Assembly: GCA_011800155.1 (NCBI GenBank)
Contig: CM022371.1
Coordinates: 2,418,001 to 2,482,000, forward strand
Direction: 5' to 3'
Source of the DNA: Flammulina velutipes
Lineage: Eukaryota; Basidiomycota; Agaricomycetes; Agaricales; Physalacriaceae
DNA: 64,000 bases
Notes under the pieces: model-generated
What the model saw: the letters and a program-made list of their open reading frames with translations, nothing else
Told to the model about the DNA's origin: nothing
Database searches by the model: none
Shown here: one piece after another, positions 22,877-34,307 of the stretch
Position numbering within the stretch: position 1 is the stretch's first letter
Layout: every line of letters begins with the position of its first letter
Program-made: the position numbers and the translations under genes

Positions 22877-23778
22877 ATGCCAGGTCGTCTCCAGCACAAA
22901 GTCCGTGTCCCTCGGTCTTTCAAGCCATTGCTCATCTCTCGCAGGTCGCAATCATCACAGGCGCAGGCTCGGGCATCGGCCTCGAATCAGCCATGCTCTT
23001 CGTATCAGAAGGCGCCTCCGTCCTCCTCACAGACATAAACATCGCCGCAGCTCAAGCAGGCGCCGCACTCATCCTCGCAAAACACCCCAACGCCGCAGCA
23101 AACATCCACACTCTCAAGGTCGACGTCGCCTCAGAGTCAGACGTCCAGGCCGCAGTCGCCGCCGCCGTCGATCGCTGGGGCCGCCTCGATGTCATGTTCA
23201 ACAACGCAGGCATCATGCACCCCGCAGACGACAACGCCCTCAACACAGACGAGCGCATCTGGGACATTACCATGCAGGTCAACCTCAAGGGCGTCTGGTG
23301 GGGCTGCAAGCATGCCATTATCGCAATGCGCAACAACCCCACCGACGCGTCAAAGGGCCTCCGCACAGGCGGCAGCATCATCAACACCGCCAGCTTCGTC
23401 GCACTCATGGGCGCAGCCACCCCACAGTTGGCCTACACCGCCAGCAAGGGCGGCGTCCTCGCAATGACCAGAGAGCTCGCCATGGTCCACGCGCGCGAAG
23501 GCATCCGCGTAAACTCCATCTGTCCAGGCCCCCTGAAGACCCCGCTTCTTATGGACTTTTTGGATACTCCAGAGAAGAAGGAAAGGCGCCTCGTACATCT
23601 CCCCATGGGCAGGTTTGGCGAGGCCGTCGAGGTCGCAAAGGGTGCTTTGTTTTTGGCGAGCGATGATAGCAGTTACATGACCGGCACAGATTTCAAGGTC
23701 GATGGCGGTCTCACCTCGGCCTATGTCACCCCCATTGGCGAGCCAGCCTTGGCCCCGCCCACTTCCCTTCTTGTGTAG
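22877..23778 (+). CDS. Short-chain dehydrogenase/reductase
   Basis: NAD(P)-dependent oxidoreductase; substrate unknown. Exon 1 is only 22877-22900 (MPGRLQHK), exon 2 is 22945-23778; total 858 nt, 285 aa. Classical SDR motifs in order: cofactor loop TGAGSGIG, the acidic DIN after beta-2 (favours NAD), NNAG, the catalytic Ser in SIINTASFVAL, YTASKGG (YxxxK), and the ICPGPLKTPL substrate loop. C-terminus is the usual VDGG region. Coding sequence is more GC/C-rich in third positions than its neighbours, suggesting high expression. Starts only 39 bp after the previous gene's stop on the same strand. Confidence 0.93.
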
Positions 23779-24106
23779 AAAGAATAGACAATAGACTCGC
23801 GTATGTATTTCTCAACATGACATATCTCCAACCAGACCGCGATGGCATACTCTTTGAAATTCATCCATGCTAATCTGCAGATCGTTGCTAAATTTATCTG
23901 TGGACGACTCAACGCAACCACTTTCTCAGTCTTGATATGATAAAGTTCACCGGTCTGTCACCTTTGTCTTTCCCAACTCAAAGACTTGTTTCCAGTATGC
24001 TAAACGGCGGGGAATCACAGTATTCCTAAATAGATAGAATGAAATGTATCAAGAAAATGGTCTCTTACAGCTACAACAGTTATATGTAAAGTACTTACTG
24101 GATAGT
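23779..24106. other. Intergenic, convergent 3' ends
   Basis: 328 bp between the SDR stop and the stop of RBR ligase copy A. AT-rich; no ORF or repeat seen. Confidence 0.5.
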
Positions 24107-27100
24107 TCACATAATTGCACACCGCCCTTCCTCTTCCACTGGCTTTGTCTTCTGTGCCTCCCGTTCCTCGCTCACTCTCCTCCTCGCCTCCTCTAGCTCC
24201 ATTCTGTCCCGTTCCAAGATTCCATTCCTCACGGAGAATATCCGTGTCTCGGCCTCATGATCCACTGCCGGAGGAACTGCTCGCGCCACATGCGGCTTTG
24301 TGTTCTGTGCCTCCAGTCCCTCGGCCACTCTCCTCCTCTCTTGCAGCTCCATTCTTTTCACGTTTCCAGTTGTCGCGGATACTCTCCGTTTCTCGGCCTC
24401 AGGATCCACTGGGACATAGGCATCCGCCGGAGGAACTGCTCGCGCCACATGTTCAACAACGGCGGGGACTGGGACGACAGCAACTGGAGGAAGAGGAGGC
24501 CCAGGATCGTAGTAAATCCCCCCATGCTCAGCCCTCATATGCGTATACGTCTCCTGGCTGCTCCCAAACACCCCCAAACACCTCCAACACACATGCGCGC
24601 CACACCTGACCCTATCATCAGCATCCCAAACATCAAGCCAAAGAAAAAACATACCGACAAGCCACATGATTACACCCCGAACTCTTCGACATCCACCTCT
24701 CACATCCCGGGCATTGCTTCACGTCCCCCGTACTCTGCAGGTACCGTTCACTCAGCGTCTCCTGCTCAGCCTTGCTTCCCCACACCCGCGCCACTTCACA
24801 GCTCACACCCGCATGCACATCTTCCCCACACGCCCCGCACATCTCTGAGAAACACGAAGGGCAGTGCAGCTCCCGCTCCTGCGGTCGATAAATCTGCCCA
24901 CAATCAGGTGTGCGACACGGCTGGAACTCTCGCGGTCGTTTATCGACGTATGCGGAGAACGCAGCGTCCAGCAGGCGGTCAAAGGCTTGGTGAGGGAGGA
25001 ACTCTTTCATCACCGCGATAGGGAACGGGGCGCGGCATCGAGCCTCGTCGCCCATACACACCAACGGCAAGTCGTCCCCCGCGCTAGAAAAGAGATGATG
25101 TAGGCAGTTGGAGCAGTATACGTGCCCGCACTGGAACGTGCGAGGGAGCGTCGGCGAGTCGTAGCAGATCGGACACAGTTCGCCCGCCACCACATCCACC
25201 ACCGCCGCTACAGCCTGCTTCGACTGCTCCACCAGGCGTTGAACATGCCTCTTTGCCTGCTCACCCCCCTTGATCACCACCGTCCTCCGCGCAACATTGA
25301 ACACCACATCTCCCAGCAACTCCCTCAGCTCCTGCAGGCCCCGCTGCCTAAAATACCGAATGGCACTCAGCGGGACAGGGATGGTCTGTTCGGCCCCATT
25401 TAGCCTCTCCATCTCCTCCATGACGATCCTCGTGGCTGCCTCCAGCGCCCTCGGTGTCCCGTACAGCTTGACCTTACACTTCGTTTCATCTATCTTCATG
25501 AATGCCTGCGTCTCCTCGATTGTTTGCACCAGCGCCGGGTGCATGCGTCCCAACGCTGGATGCCACCCAGGAATCACCGTCCCAGCAGCTATGTTCTCCA
25601 CGCGTACCTTGAGTGCGCCCACAGCCAGCTTGTCACGTCCCGCCACTTGAATTCGATAATCCTGCTCCATCCGGTTTATAATCAACCGACACGCCCTATG
25701 ATCTTTGATACCGTCGTTCAGGCTAGTCCAGATCGTCTCTTGGGCGCGGTATTGACCAGGAGGAATGTATATCGTGTAGTACATCGGGTCGGGCAGCCGC
25801 AGCCGTAGCTTGGTGCGCCCAATGTCGGATGGCTGATACTGCTCGAGCACGTCGTGCAAGCTCTTCGCCTCATCCCACGACGGGCACACCACACGAAGAG
25901 TGATCGAACCACATCTGTCGTTCCCTTTGGAAATTGTGTCGACACGAATATCTCCTCCCCGGGCCCATTGAGTGATGTAGTCTCGTAAAAGTCGGATAGC
26001 GACATCAACCTCGAAAATCGACGAGGGAAGCTGCTTCACCTGCTTCGTCCCTGCTACTTCCTTTACGCGGTCACGCCCGATACCCACAGGGAGATTGTTG
26101 ATAACGGCAGTGTTCGCTTCACGTCCAGCCACCACCTGAAGGTATCGTCCATCCACCTTGCGTCCGTTCAACTGACGGATCTTCGCTTGCAGCGTCTGCG
26201 CATCCACATAGCTGACCGCAAACCGCGCTGACGGAGCCCAGAACGACACGAACAAATTGCCCGAGTCATTCTGCTTCGCCCCCATCTCCCCCATACCATT
26301 GAACACCCCAAACTCCAGCTCGACCCTCTCCCCCCTCAGCTCCAGATCATCCATACGCTCCGCCAACACCTCAGCTGCATCATTGTGAGCAACAATCGTG
26401 ACATCCTGTTTCCCCCGCGCCCCTTGCCTTTGCACGTCCACCACAAAGAACTGTGTCTCGTCTAATCCTTGCTCCACGAGCAGAGTGAGGATTTCATCCG
26501 GACGAATATCGTGTGGGAGGCCTTTGACGACGATCTTGCAGGATTCGAAGCCTGTCACGATGTGGCGTACGTCGAGCCCGGCGGTGAAGGTAACGAGGGA
26601 GCCGCTCACTACCTTCTGGTAGGTTTCCCGAGCTTCAGCTTCCATCTTCCTTTCCCGCTCGCGCCTTTGCGCTGCCTCTTCTTCCTCCTGTCGTTGACGT
26701 TCCTGCTCGGCCTTTCGTTGACGCTCCTGCTTCGCTTCCTCTTGTCGTCGACGTTCCTGTTCCGCCTTTCGTTGGCGCTCAGCCTTTGCGCGCGCTTCCT
26801 TCTCCCTTTTTTGGCGCTCTTGCTCTTTCACACGAGCCGCCTCTTTAGCCATCCGTGCTTCTTCCGCCTTTTTAATCTCTTCTCGTCTGACGCATTCAGC
26901 CTCCTCCCGTGCTCGATCTTCAGCTTCCTTTTTGGCTAGGCGAGCTTCCTCTGCTTGTCGGAGACGCTCAAGTTCAAATCTGGCTGCTTCCTCACTCGCT
27001 TGAGCCTCTGCTCGATGCTTCTTTGCTCTCATCAGATTCACCAGCGCCGTGGTCTCCTGTTGGACTCGAAGAACCTCTGCTGCATCTTCTTTCGCCTTGG

Positions 27101-27984
27101 ATTCCTTGCGAGCAAGATCATCGTCCAGAAGATTCTGACGTGTCGCGGCGCTTGGGCCTTGCTTTTCCTTCTTGAATGAACCAGGCTTCTGTTGCTGAGG
27201 TGCTCGACGGTTCTATAAATAACATCAGTGTCGATACGGGGGATAAGTGGGGAGCGCATACACCAATACTTTTACTTTGTGAGGAAGTAGATTGCTGACG
27301 AGACGGCTGGTTGAGAGTCGTGACCTAGAGTTGAGACGTTAGTATGATACGATTCATGATACTTGTGAATACCTACACGCTCAGTTTTTGCATCTTCTCG
27401 AATATCAGCCTCCTGCTGGCGGAGTGATTCCGCACGGACACGTTCATCGTTCAGCAAGTCCATGACCTTCTGGTGCGCCGCGTCTTCTTTACGCATGGCA
27501 TCTGATTCGTAAGGAGTCTTCTTCTTTGGAGGGTCAATTTTCTTCTGGTCGTTGGCGCGATTTCGATTGCCAGTGTGTGCTGAGTAGGAGGAACTGGATT
27601 GGTCGCCTCGGGTTGCCTGGCAAGGAGATAATCGGTTATCAGCCTTCACACAGCGCCAACAGGCGGGTGGTACGCACGCTTTTCGCGGGCTGCTTGGCCA
27701 CGGACGAACGTGGTTGGTTATGTTTCGTCGCCTAGATAGATTACACTGTCAGCGTCTCCACAAGGCATAGCGAAAAATGGATGCATACGTCTCGAGTCGA
27801 CAAAGACGACGGCGGGGTCTTACCACGTGTGAGATACACCGCCTAGGCACCGTTAGCGCCCTCACCCCAATAGCATAAGAGGGAGTGATACATACAGCAG
27901 TATCGTGCGAATACTTGCAACGATTCCCAACCTACATTGACCATTGGCATGCTTGAAACACGGTTTTACGCTGCTGTCGTCCAT
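24107..27984 (-). CDS. RBR-type E3 ubiquitin ligase, copy A, with coiled coil, RNA-binding-like modules and CaaX end; N-terminal zinc finger frameshifted
   Basis: Predicted RING-between-RING ligase, which passes ubiquitin through a RING2 cysteine. The last intron is 24606-24654; the main exon runs from about 27212 to 24655. Upstream exons (to about 27984) are short and low complexity. Order: broken CCCH finger; Glu/Arg/Lys coiled coil (KAEQERQRQEEEEAAQRRER); RRM-like block (ESCKIVVKGLPHDIRPDEI); KH-like block (AIRYFRQRGLQELRELLGD); RING1 CPICYDSP and CGHVYCSNCL; IBR CRTPDCGQIY and CPSCFSEMCGACGED; RING2 CPGCERWMSKSSGCNHVAC, then RCGAHVCWRC. The likely catalytic Cys is in GGC/SGCNH. The protein ends RCAIM, a CaaX box. 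A one-base loss at 27926-27932 breaks the N-terminal finger, so translation may start later or the copy may be decaying. Confidence 0.82.
24141..24451. repeat. Tandem duplication of ~155 bp in the last exon of RBR copy A
   Basis: Units 24141-24292 and 24294-24451 share the same start (GGCTTTGT.TTCTGTGCCTCC) and an identical end (GGAGGAACTGCTCGCGCCAC plus ATG). At protein level each unit reads HVARAVPPA..., then a Glu/Arg helix, then EAQ-TKP. Copy B has no equivalent, so this arose after the A/B split. Confidence 0.75.
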
Positions 27985-28353
27985 CGTGGGGAGAGGCAGA
28001 GCTGACAGGCCGTCGAACACTGCAGAGTTCATATGAACTTAAGATTCAGAAGCATGGCTCGGCGCTTGAGTGGTTGCATTGAGTCGGATGATCCAGCAGG
28101 GAAGTTCAGAAACGCAAGGTCTTTTGAACGTAGATGGCATATACATGGAGAGAGACTGTTCAGTGGCAAAGCAAGAGATGTCGACAGAGATGTTGGGTCG
28201 GGGGATATTGGTTTGCTGCAAGTTTCATATCGGATGATCGGACCGAAAATTTCTCTGAGGTGCGTGGTGGTAAAGTGTTCATGATTCAAAATAAGAACAG
28301 TAAAATTTGTGGCTAGATATACAAGAATTTTTAATACAAGTTACGGGATGTTC
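27985..28353. other. Intergenic between RBR copies A and B
   Basis: 369 bp between the stop of copy B and the start of copy A (both minus strand); should hold copy A's promoter and copy B's 3' end. No gene or repeat recognised. Confidence 0.5.
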
Positions 28354-31300
28354 TCACATAATCGCACACCAGCCTTGATTCTGCTGCCTGGGAGGTGGCG
28401 GTGGCGGTGGCGTCCTAGCCCGTGGCATGTAAACACGATTGTACTGAATGGGATCAGGCAGATGCCGTACTGCCGTCAAACGAGCCCGTACTGCCCGTAT
28501 GTTCTGAGCTTGGGCCAAGAGCTCCGCCTGCTGCCTGTAGTCGGCACCAAGGAATGGATCATAGTGTAATGCAGGTGGAACATAGTGTGGGTTTGGTGCT
28601 GGTGCTGGTGCCGGCTCCGGTTCGTAGTATCCCCCATGCATGGCAGTCATGTGCGCATATGTGTCCGCACTCGTCACAAACGTACTCAAACATCTCCAGC
28701 ACACATGTGCGCCGCACCTAGTAGTTCAGGTCAGTATGATATAGGTAACCAGCAATAAAGAACTCACTTGCACTGCATATGATTACACCCCGAGATCTTC
28801 GACATCCATGTCGAACACCTCGGACACTGCTTCACATCTCCTGTAGTCTGAAAATATAACTCACTGAGCCTCTCCTGCTCGTCCTTGCTCCCCCTCGCCT
28901 TTGCAGTTTCGCAATTCATACCAACATGTGAATCTTCCCCGCATGCCCCGCACACGACAGAGAAACATGACGGACAATGCAGCTCCCCTTCCTGCTGGAG
29001 GCGCCGATAAATCTGTCCACAGTCTGGTGTGCGACATGGTTGGAACTCCTGTGGCCGCTTGTCGATGTAGGCAGAAAACGCGCCATCCACAAGTCGGGAA
29101 AATTCCTCGGGAGCCAGAAATTCCTTCATCACCGGGATGGAAAAGGGTTCGCGGCACTTGGCTTCATTCCCCATGCATAACAGCGGGAAGTCGTCCCCCG
29201 CACTGGAGAAAAAGTGGTGTAAGCAGTTGGTGCAGTATATGTGTCCGCATAAAAACATGCGGGGCGAAGTCGGGGTGTCGTAGCATATCGGACAAGCCTG
29301 CGCATCCGTTACCGCTGTCGCCTGGCTCCTGGCCTGGTCAATCAAACGGTACACATGTCTCCTTGCCTGCTCGCCCTTCACCACCAATGCCCTCTGCGCC
29401 ACATTGAAGGTTGCGTTATTCTCGCCTCCCAATAGCTCGCGCAATTCCAGCACACCCTGTTGTCTGAAATACCGAATAGCACTTGGAGGTACTTTGATTG
29501 TTATCTCCATGCCATTCAGTCTCTCTATTTCCTCCCTGACAATCGTCGTAGCGGCTTCCAATGCCTTCGGCGTCCCATATAGCTTGACGGTGCGCTTCCT
29601 CACGTCAGTCCTCACGAAGGCTTGTGTCTCCTCGATCGCCTGCACCAGCGCCGGTTGCATGCGTCCTAACGCCGGATGCCATCCAGGAATCACCGTCCCA
29701 GCAGCTATGTTCTCCACACGCACTTTGAGTGCCCCTACAGCAAGCTTGTCGGATCCCGCTACTTGCACTCTATAATCCCGATCCATGTGTTTGATGACCA
29801 GCCGACATGCGCTATGGTCCTTGATGCCGTCGTTCAGGCTAGTCCAGATCGTCTCTTGGGCGCGGTACTGGCCTGGTGGAATGTAGATCGTGTAGTACAG
29901 TGGGTCAGGCAGCCGCAACCGCAGCTTCGTGCGACAGATATAAGGAGGTTGATATCGCTCGAGCGTGCCATGCAGATTCTTGGCGTCGTCCCACGACATG
30001 CATCTCACACGGAGAGAGACCAAGCCAACCTTGTCGGCCCCCTTCGATATAGTGTCGACAGTGACGGCTCCTGCGGATTCGACTATAAACTCTCGTAGAA
30101 GTCGAATAGCAGTATCAACGTCAAAAGACGAAGTGGGAAGTCGCTTCACCTGCATCGTGCCCGCCAGCTCCCGTATGCGGTCGTCTCCAATACTACTAGG
30201 AAGGTTGTTGATGACGATAGAATTTGCGTCGCGACCAGCCACCAATATGAGCTGCCGGCCACCCTCCAGGTGACCTCTCAGATGCCGCATCGTGGCCTGC
30301 GCCGTCTGCGCGTCCGCGTAGAAGGCCGCACACCGCGTTGACGGCGCCCAGAAGGACACGGCCAGATTGCTCGAATCATTCTGTTGCGCCCCCATCTTTC
30401 CCACCCCATTGAAGACACCAAACTCCAGTTCTACCCTCTCCCCCCTAAGCTCCAAATCATCCATACGGTCCGTCAACACCTCGGCTGCGTCATTGTGTGC
30501 GATGATGGTGAAATCCTGTTTCCTCCCTTGCCTCCATATATCCACCACAAAGAACTGTGTCTCCTCCAGTCCCTGCTGTACTAGCAACCTGAGAATTTCA
30601 TCAAGGCGGATGTCAAGCGGAAGGCCTTTCACAACGACTTTGCATGATTCAAATCCAGTGACGATGCGCCGTATGTCGAGTCCAGCAGTGAAGGTAACGA
30701 GGGAGCCATCGACAACTTTCTGGAAAGTCTCCCGAGCCTCTGCTTCCATTCGTGCTCTCCTAACGAGTGTTTCCTGCATTCGCCTCGCCTCTTCCTCTTC
30801 TCGTCGATGTGCTTCTTCCTGCCTTCGCAATTCTTGTTCACGTCTCTTACGCTCCTCTTCCTCTTGTCGACGACGTTCCAGGTCCGTCATGCGTTGACGC
30901 TCCGCATTGATGCGAGCTTCGTTTTCCTTCTTTCGATGCTCCTCCTGCTGCACATTTACACGAGCCTCGTTCTCCTTTTTTCGACGCTCCCTTTCCTGGT
31001 TTGTGACTCGGAGCCTTTCCATCGCCTCTTGTCGTACACGCTTGGCCTCTTCCGCATCATTTCTGGCGTGGGTGCCGGCCTCCAGGAGTAGATCATCTAC
31101 GTCCTGTGCCACACACTCTTGAGTCTGACTGGAAGATTCGTCGGGGACGCGTCCAGCGGCGACTAAGCCCCTGCGGCCCGCTGTGGCTTCTTCATTGCGA
31201 GGACGAACATCCGTTTTCTTCTTCTTTCCAGTACGATGTTGGATCTGAGCTGCGGAGGAGCTCAAGGATGGATTTGGGATGAGTTGATTGCCTCTAGCTC

Positions 31301-31683
31301 GATTCGACACCTAAATGAAGACCTGTCAGCATCGAGCATACGGCGATGAACAGACATTCTATACATTCTGTGTTCGAGTAGATTGCTGCGATGAAGAGGA
31401 AGGAAGCCTATGGTCATGGCTCTGTGCCTAAAATTGATAAATCGTGAGCTCGTTGATATTGAATCGACGCAGGACGATGCATACATGCTGGGGCGACGAG
31501 TAGGACGACGGGAGGTTGCCTCGTGCACGATTTAGCACCTAAACGCCGTGAGCGCCTCTTACATTGGCAAATTTAAAGTAAAGAAACACATACAGCAGTA
31601 TCATGCGAAAACTTGCAGCGATCCCCAAACCTGCAGTCTCCATTTTTGACGAATAGAAAACAGGGCTTTGCACTGTTGTCCAT
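28354..31683 (-). CDS. RBR-type E3 ubiquitin ligase, copy B: CCCH finger, coiled coil, RNA-binding-like modules, RBR, CaaX
   Basis: Intact paralogue of copy A. Exon 1 (31683-31594, exactly 30 codons) encodes a complete CX8CX5CX3H zinc finger: C8, C17, C23, H27 (NGDCRFGDRCKFSHDTA). Short exons follow from 31538. The main exon spans about 31310 to 28770. It carries an Arg/Glu/Lys coiled coil (RRQEEEERKRREQELRRQEE), the RRM-like block ESCKVVVKGLPLDIRLDEIL, the KH-like block AIRYFRQQGVLELRELLGG, then RING1 (CPICYDTP, CGHIYCTNCL), IBR (CRTPDCGQIY, CPSCFSVVCGACGED) and RING2 (CPRCSTWMSKISGCNHMQC). The last exon continues CGAHVCWRC, then a Pro/Ala/Gln-rich tail and the CaaX end GWCAIM. RNA-binding modules plus RBR recall plant DEAH11/12 proteins, but no helicase is present. 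Substrate unknown. Confidence 0.88.
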
Positions 31684-32090
31684 GGTGGGGAGAGTTAGAG
31701 TTTAGCGCCATCGAGCTCTGCTTTAACCTTTCACAGTCACATTAAGAGCCAGAAGCTTGTTCGGCGCTTCAGTCGATGCATCGAGTTGGCGGATCCCGGG
31801 CCAAAGATAGAGAGATAGAAAGGAAGCCAAGTTTATACAGAGACGGCCAAGCCAATAATAACTTGAAGTAGACTTGACTGAATGCATAGCGAACGCTGGG
31901 GAGAATAAGTCAGGAAGTCGTGGTTATGGTTCAAGATCAATCTCGGCCCGAAACTTTCCATTGTGGCGCCGCACAATTACATTACTTAGGACATGATCAA
32001 GGATTTTCGACGCTTTGATAAGTGCAGGAAACAATATTATACTTCCATATTTGTACAGAATGTACAGTTTCCGTCGCTACAACTTTATTG
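31684..32090. other. Intergenic
   Basis: 407 bp between the start of RBR copy B and the stop of metalloprotease copy 2 (both minus). Presumed promoter of copy B. Nothing else seen. Confidence 0.5.
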
Positions 32091-33175
32091 CTAGACAGAA
32101 ATACCGCGGTAGGTCGAAATCTGGGACACCGCGCGCGCAGCCTGACCGGCAGTGAAGTGATCCATGCAAGAGTCATCAGTGTAGTCCATGTAGTTCGCTG
32201 TCCACATCATTAGACCTAAATCCCATACAACAAATGGACTTGAAAGACTCACTAACGAGGTCAAGACCTCCGCCTGGGCAGCTGTCAACGCCGATAGGGC
32301 ATTCATAGTTGGGTTCGAGGACAGGAGGGGTATCAGAGACACCGTCACCAGTTCCGGTGCATCCGCCCTGGAAAGTGTGGTAGAGACCAACCCAGTGTCC
32401 GACTTCGTGTGTTAAGGTCTAGCAATATCGTCACGTCAGTAGACTGATACACAGACGAGATTGAAGAAGCTTACGGCGCCTTCATTGTAAGGGGCAGCAG
32501 ATCCACCCGGAACAGTTGAGTAGCGAATAACGACACCGTCATCGCTAGCGGCATTAGCGTATGAAGAGGGGAAAGTGGCGTATCCCAAAAGCCCCCTGGC
32601 CTGGCCGGTGGTGAAGCTATGGGGATAATATGAGCTCTAATCACTATTCCTGATGATTTTTATGACGTACCCGACAGAGTAGACGTTAAGGTCAGCTGCG
32701 CCACCCTTGCGGAGAGCCGTCTTCATGGCACGCTGGAGTGTGGTACTGGGAGCGACGGAGTTGAACCACTGGGAGTTGACAGTACGGTCTGTGCCCGCGA
32801 GACGATACGAGATGCCGACACTTCTGTACGCGTCGTTAAGGACGGCGATGGACGCGGCAATTTGAGAATCGGGGATCCATCCGCCACTGAGCGTCTCGCT
32901 CTGGGCGACGACATGCCAGTAAACATTGAGCGTCGTGGCAAACGCAGCGAAAGAGGAAGTCGAAACCGCGTTTGCTGCAAAATCGGCCTCAGCAGCTGCA
33001 AACTCCTCGTCGCTGATGTACGTTCCGCAACCACTGGCACGCTAGTATCAGCACAGGCGTTTAGGGTATCAAATAGAATGCCCTCATACCGTTCGAAAAG
33101 GGTTTCGTTGACAGCACGGGGCAGCGCCATAACGGCGGAGACACCCAAGAGAGCGACTGAGAAGAAGCTACGCAT
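32091..33175 (-). CDS. Secreted pappalysin-like metalloprotease, copy 2
   Basis: Extracellular M43B-type zinc protease. Exons are 33175-33090, 33033-32671, 32616-32475, 32418-32253 and 32197-32091 (864 nt, 287 aa). Signal peptide [20 protein letters not shown], then a short propeptide-like stretch and [20 protein letters not shown]. Zinc site [11 protein letters not shown], Met-turn MDYTDDSC, and C-terminal [20 protein letters not shown]. Cysteines [20 protein letters not shown] match the family. Same exon lengths as copy 3 (86, 363, 142, 166 and 107 nt), so the two are tandem duplicates. A TATA box lies 67-73 bp upstream of the ATG. Likely a nutrient-acquisition or interaction protease. Confidence 0.93.
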
Positions 33176-34307
33176 ATTGACCAGAGGCAAAAAATGAACA
33201 GGACGCAGGTCGAGTGAAGAATGTCCCAGTCATAAAGTGTGTTTTATACACATTCATGACTTCGCCGAGGAGCGAGCACAGGTAGTTCACCACACGAGTG
33301 CTAGATGCAGGACATGTGGATTTCGAAGGCCAAGCCAACGGAAAGAAGTTCGAGAGAAGGCCACCGCATGCATCTTCCTCAGCCTTATTCCAGAAGCAAG
33401 TGCTGCCGGCTGTATGTAGAGCTTTGCTCGTGTGGATGCTCTGCATGCGCGATAGAAGTGTTATCTCTGACGACATGCCTCGTGAGCTCGATGCATGAGT
33501 TCAAGTCGCAGCGGCAATGCAACACCGATCAAGGTGAGGCGGATTTGATCATGTTGTATAGGCTGGACTTGCAGGATATAAGACATAACGTTTGTGTTGT
33601 AATTCCTGCTACGATAGTCGAGGGCATGAACCAATCCAGGAATAAGTGATAGCAGCTCGGATAGCTTACCGTTGAACCATTCCAACCTAAAACGCAAGAG
33701 TATGATCGCCATTGCAAGTCTATTCACAGATAAGATAATCAGTTATTTGGTCGGTCGACTCGGGAGATAACGAAACCACCACTCTAAGCAGTCTCTGAGC
33801 GTGACGTGGAGGCCACATGCATACAGTGATGATGCATCGTGGACAAGAGAGCAATTGGGCCTGCTGCAGGCATTCTGCCTGATGGGTAGGTACCGTTTGA
33901 CGTAGCCTGGAAATCCTGGCTCTATGTTCTATGCTGTTGCATTCGCTTATACGTTTGACGCGTCGACGAGTAGCAGGACATCTATATGTGCGCGTAGTAA
34001 GTCATAGTGAATGGCAATATATGTTTTGAACATCGTTTACTGGACTCCGATATGGCTGCATCGTGTACAGTGCACCAGAGTAGCGTATAGTAGCGCAACG
34101 AGCAACCCAGTAGCGTCAGCTGCGTGGTGTCAAAGGAAATGGAGTCGATTAACCGGGCCGAAAGCCAAGTACTTCAAATTGTCATGGTGGGCATTGGTGG
34201 CGCCAACATTGCGTCAACTTGAATGGTTCCTGCCTATTTAACGCTGAGACAGGGAAGTTCGAAAATGTGTTCATATTCTTCCGTCAATATCGTTGCTCGC
34301 TGTACAT
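33176..34307. other. Intergenic with duplicated promoter of metalloprotease copy 2
   Basis: The first ~335 bp (33176-33510) align by eye with the region upstream of copy 3 (35398-35695). Shared stretches include the TATA/TTCATGA segment, CACACGAGTGC, and GTTATCTCTGACGA. The remaining ~800 bp up to copy 3's stop shows no gene or repeat I can support. Confidence 0.55.
33242..33248 (-). promoter_or_regulatory. TATA box of metalloprotease copy 2
   Basis: Reads TATAAAA on the minus strand, ~67 bp upstream of the ATG at 33175, followed by a spacing-matched counterpart in copy 3. Confidence 0.5.

Noticed and set aside
27900..27984. Rescue of RBR copy A by splicing at GTAGGT inside the finger exon
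   Set aside because: Using that donor with the next acceptor runs into a stop codon within nine codons, so it does not explain the frame break.
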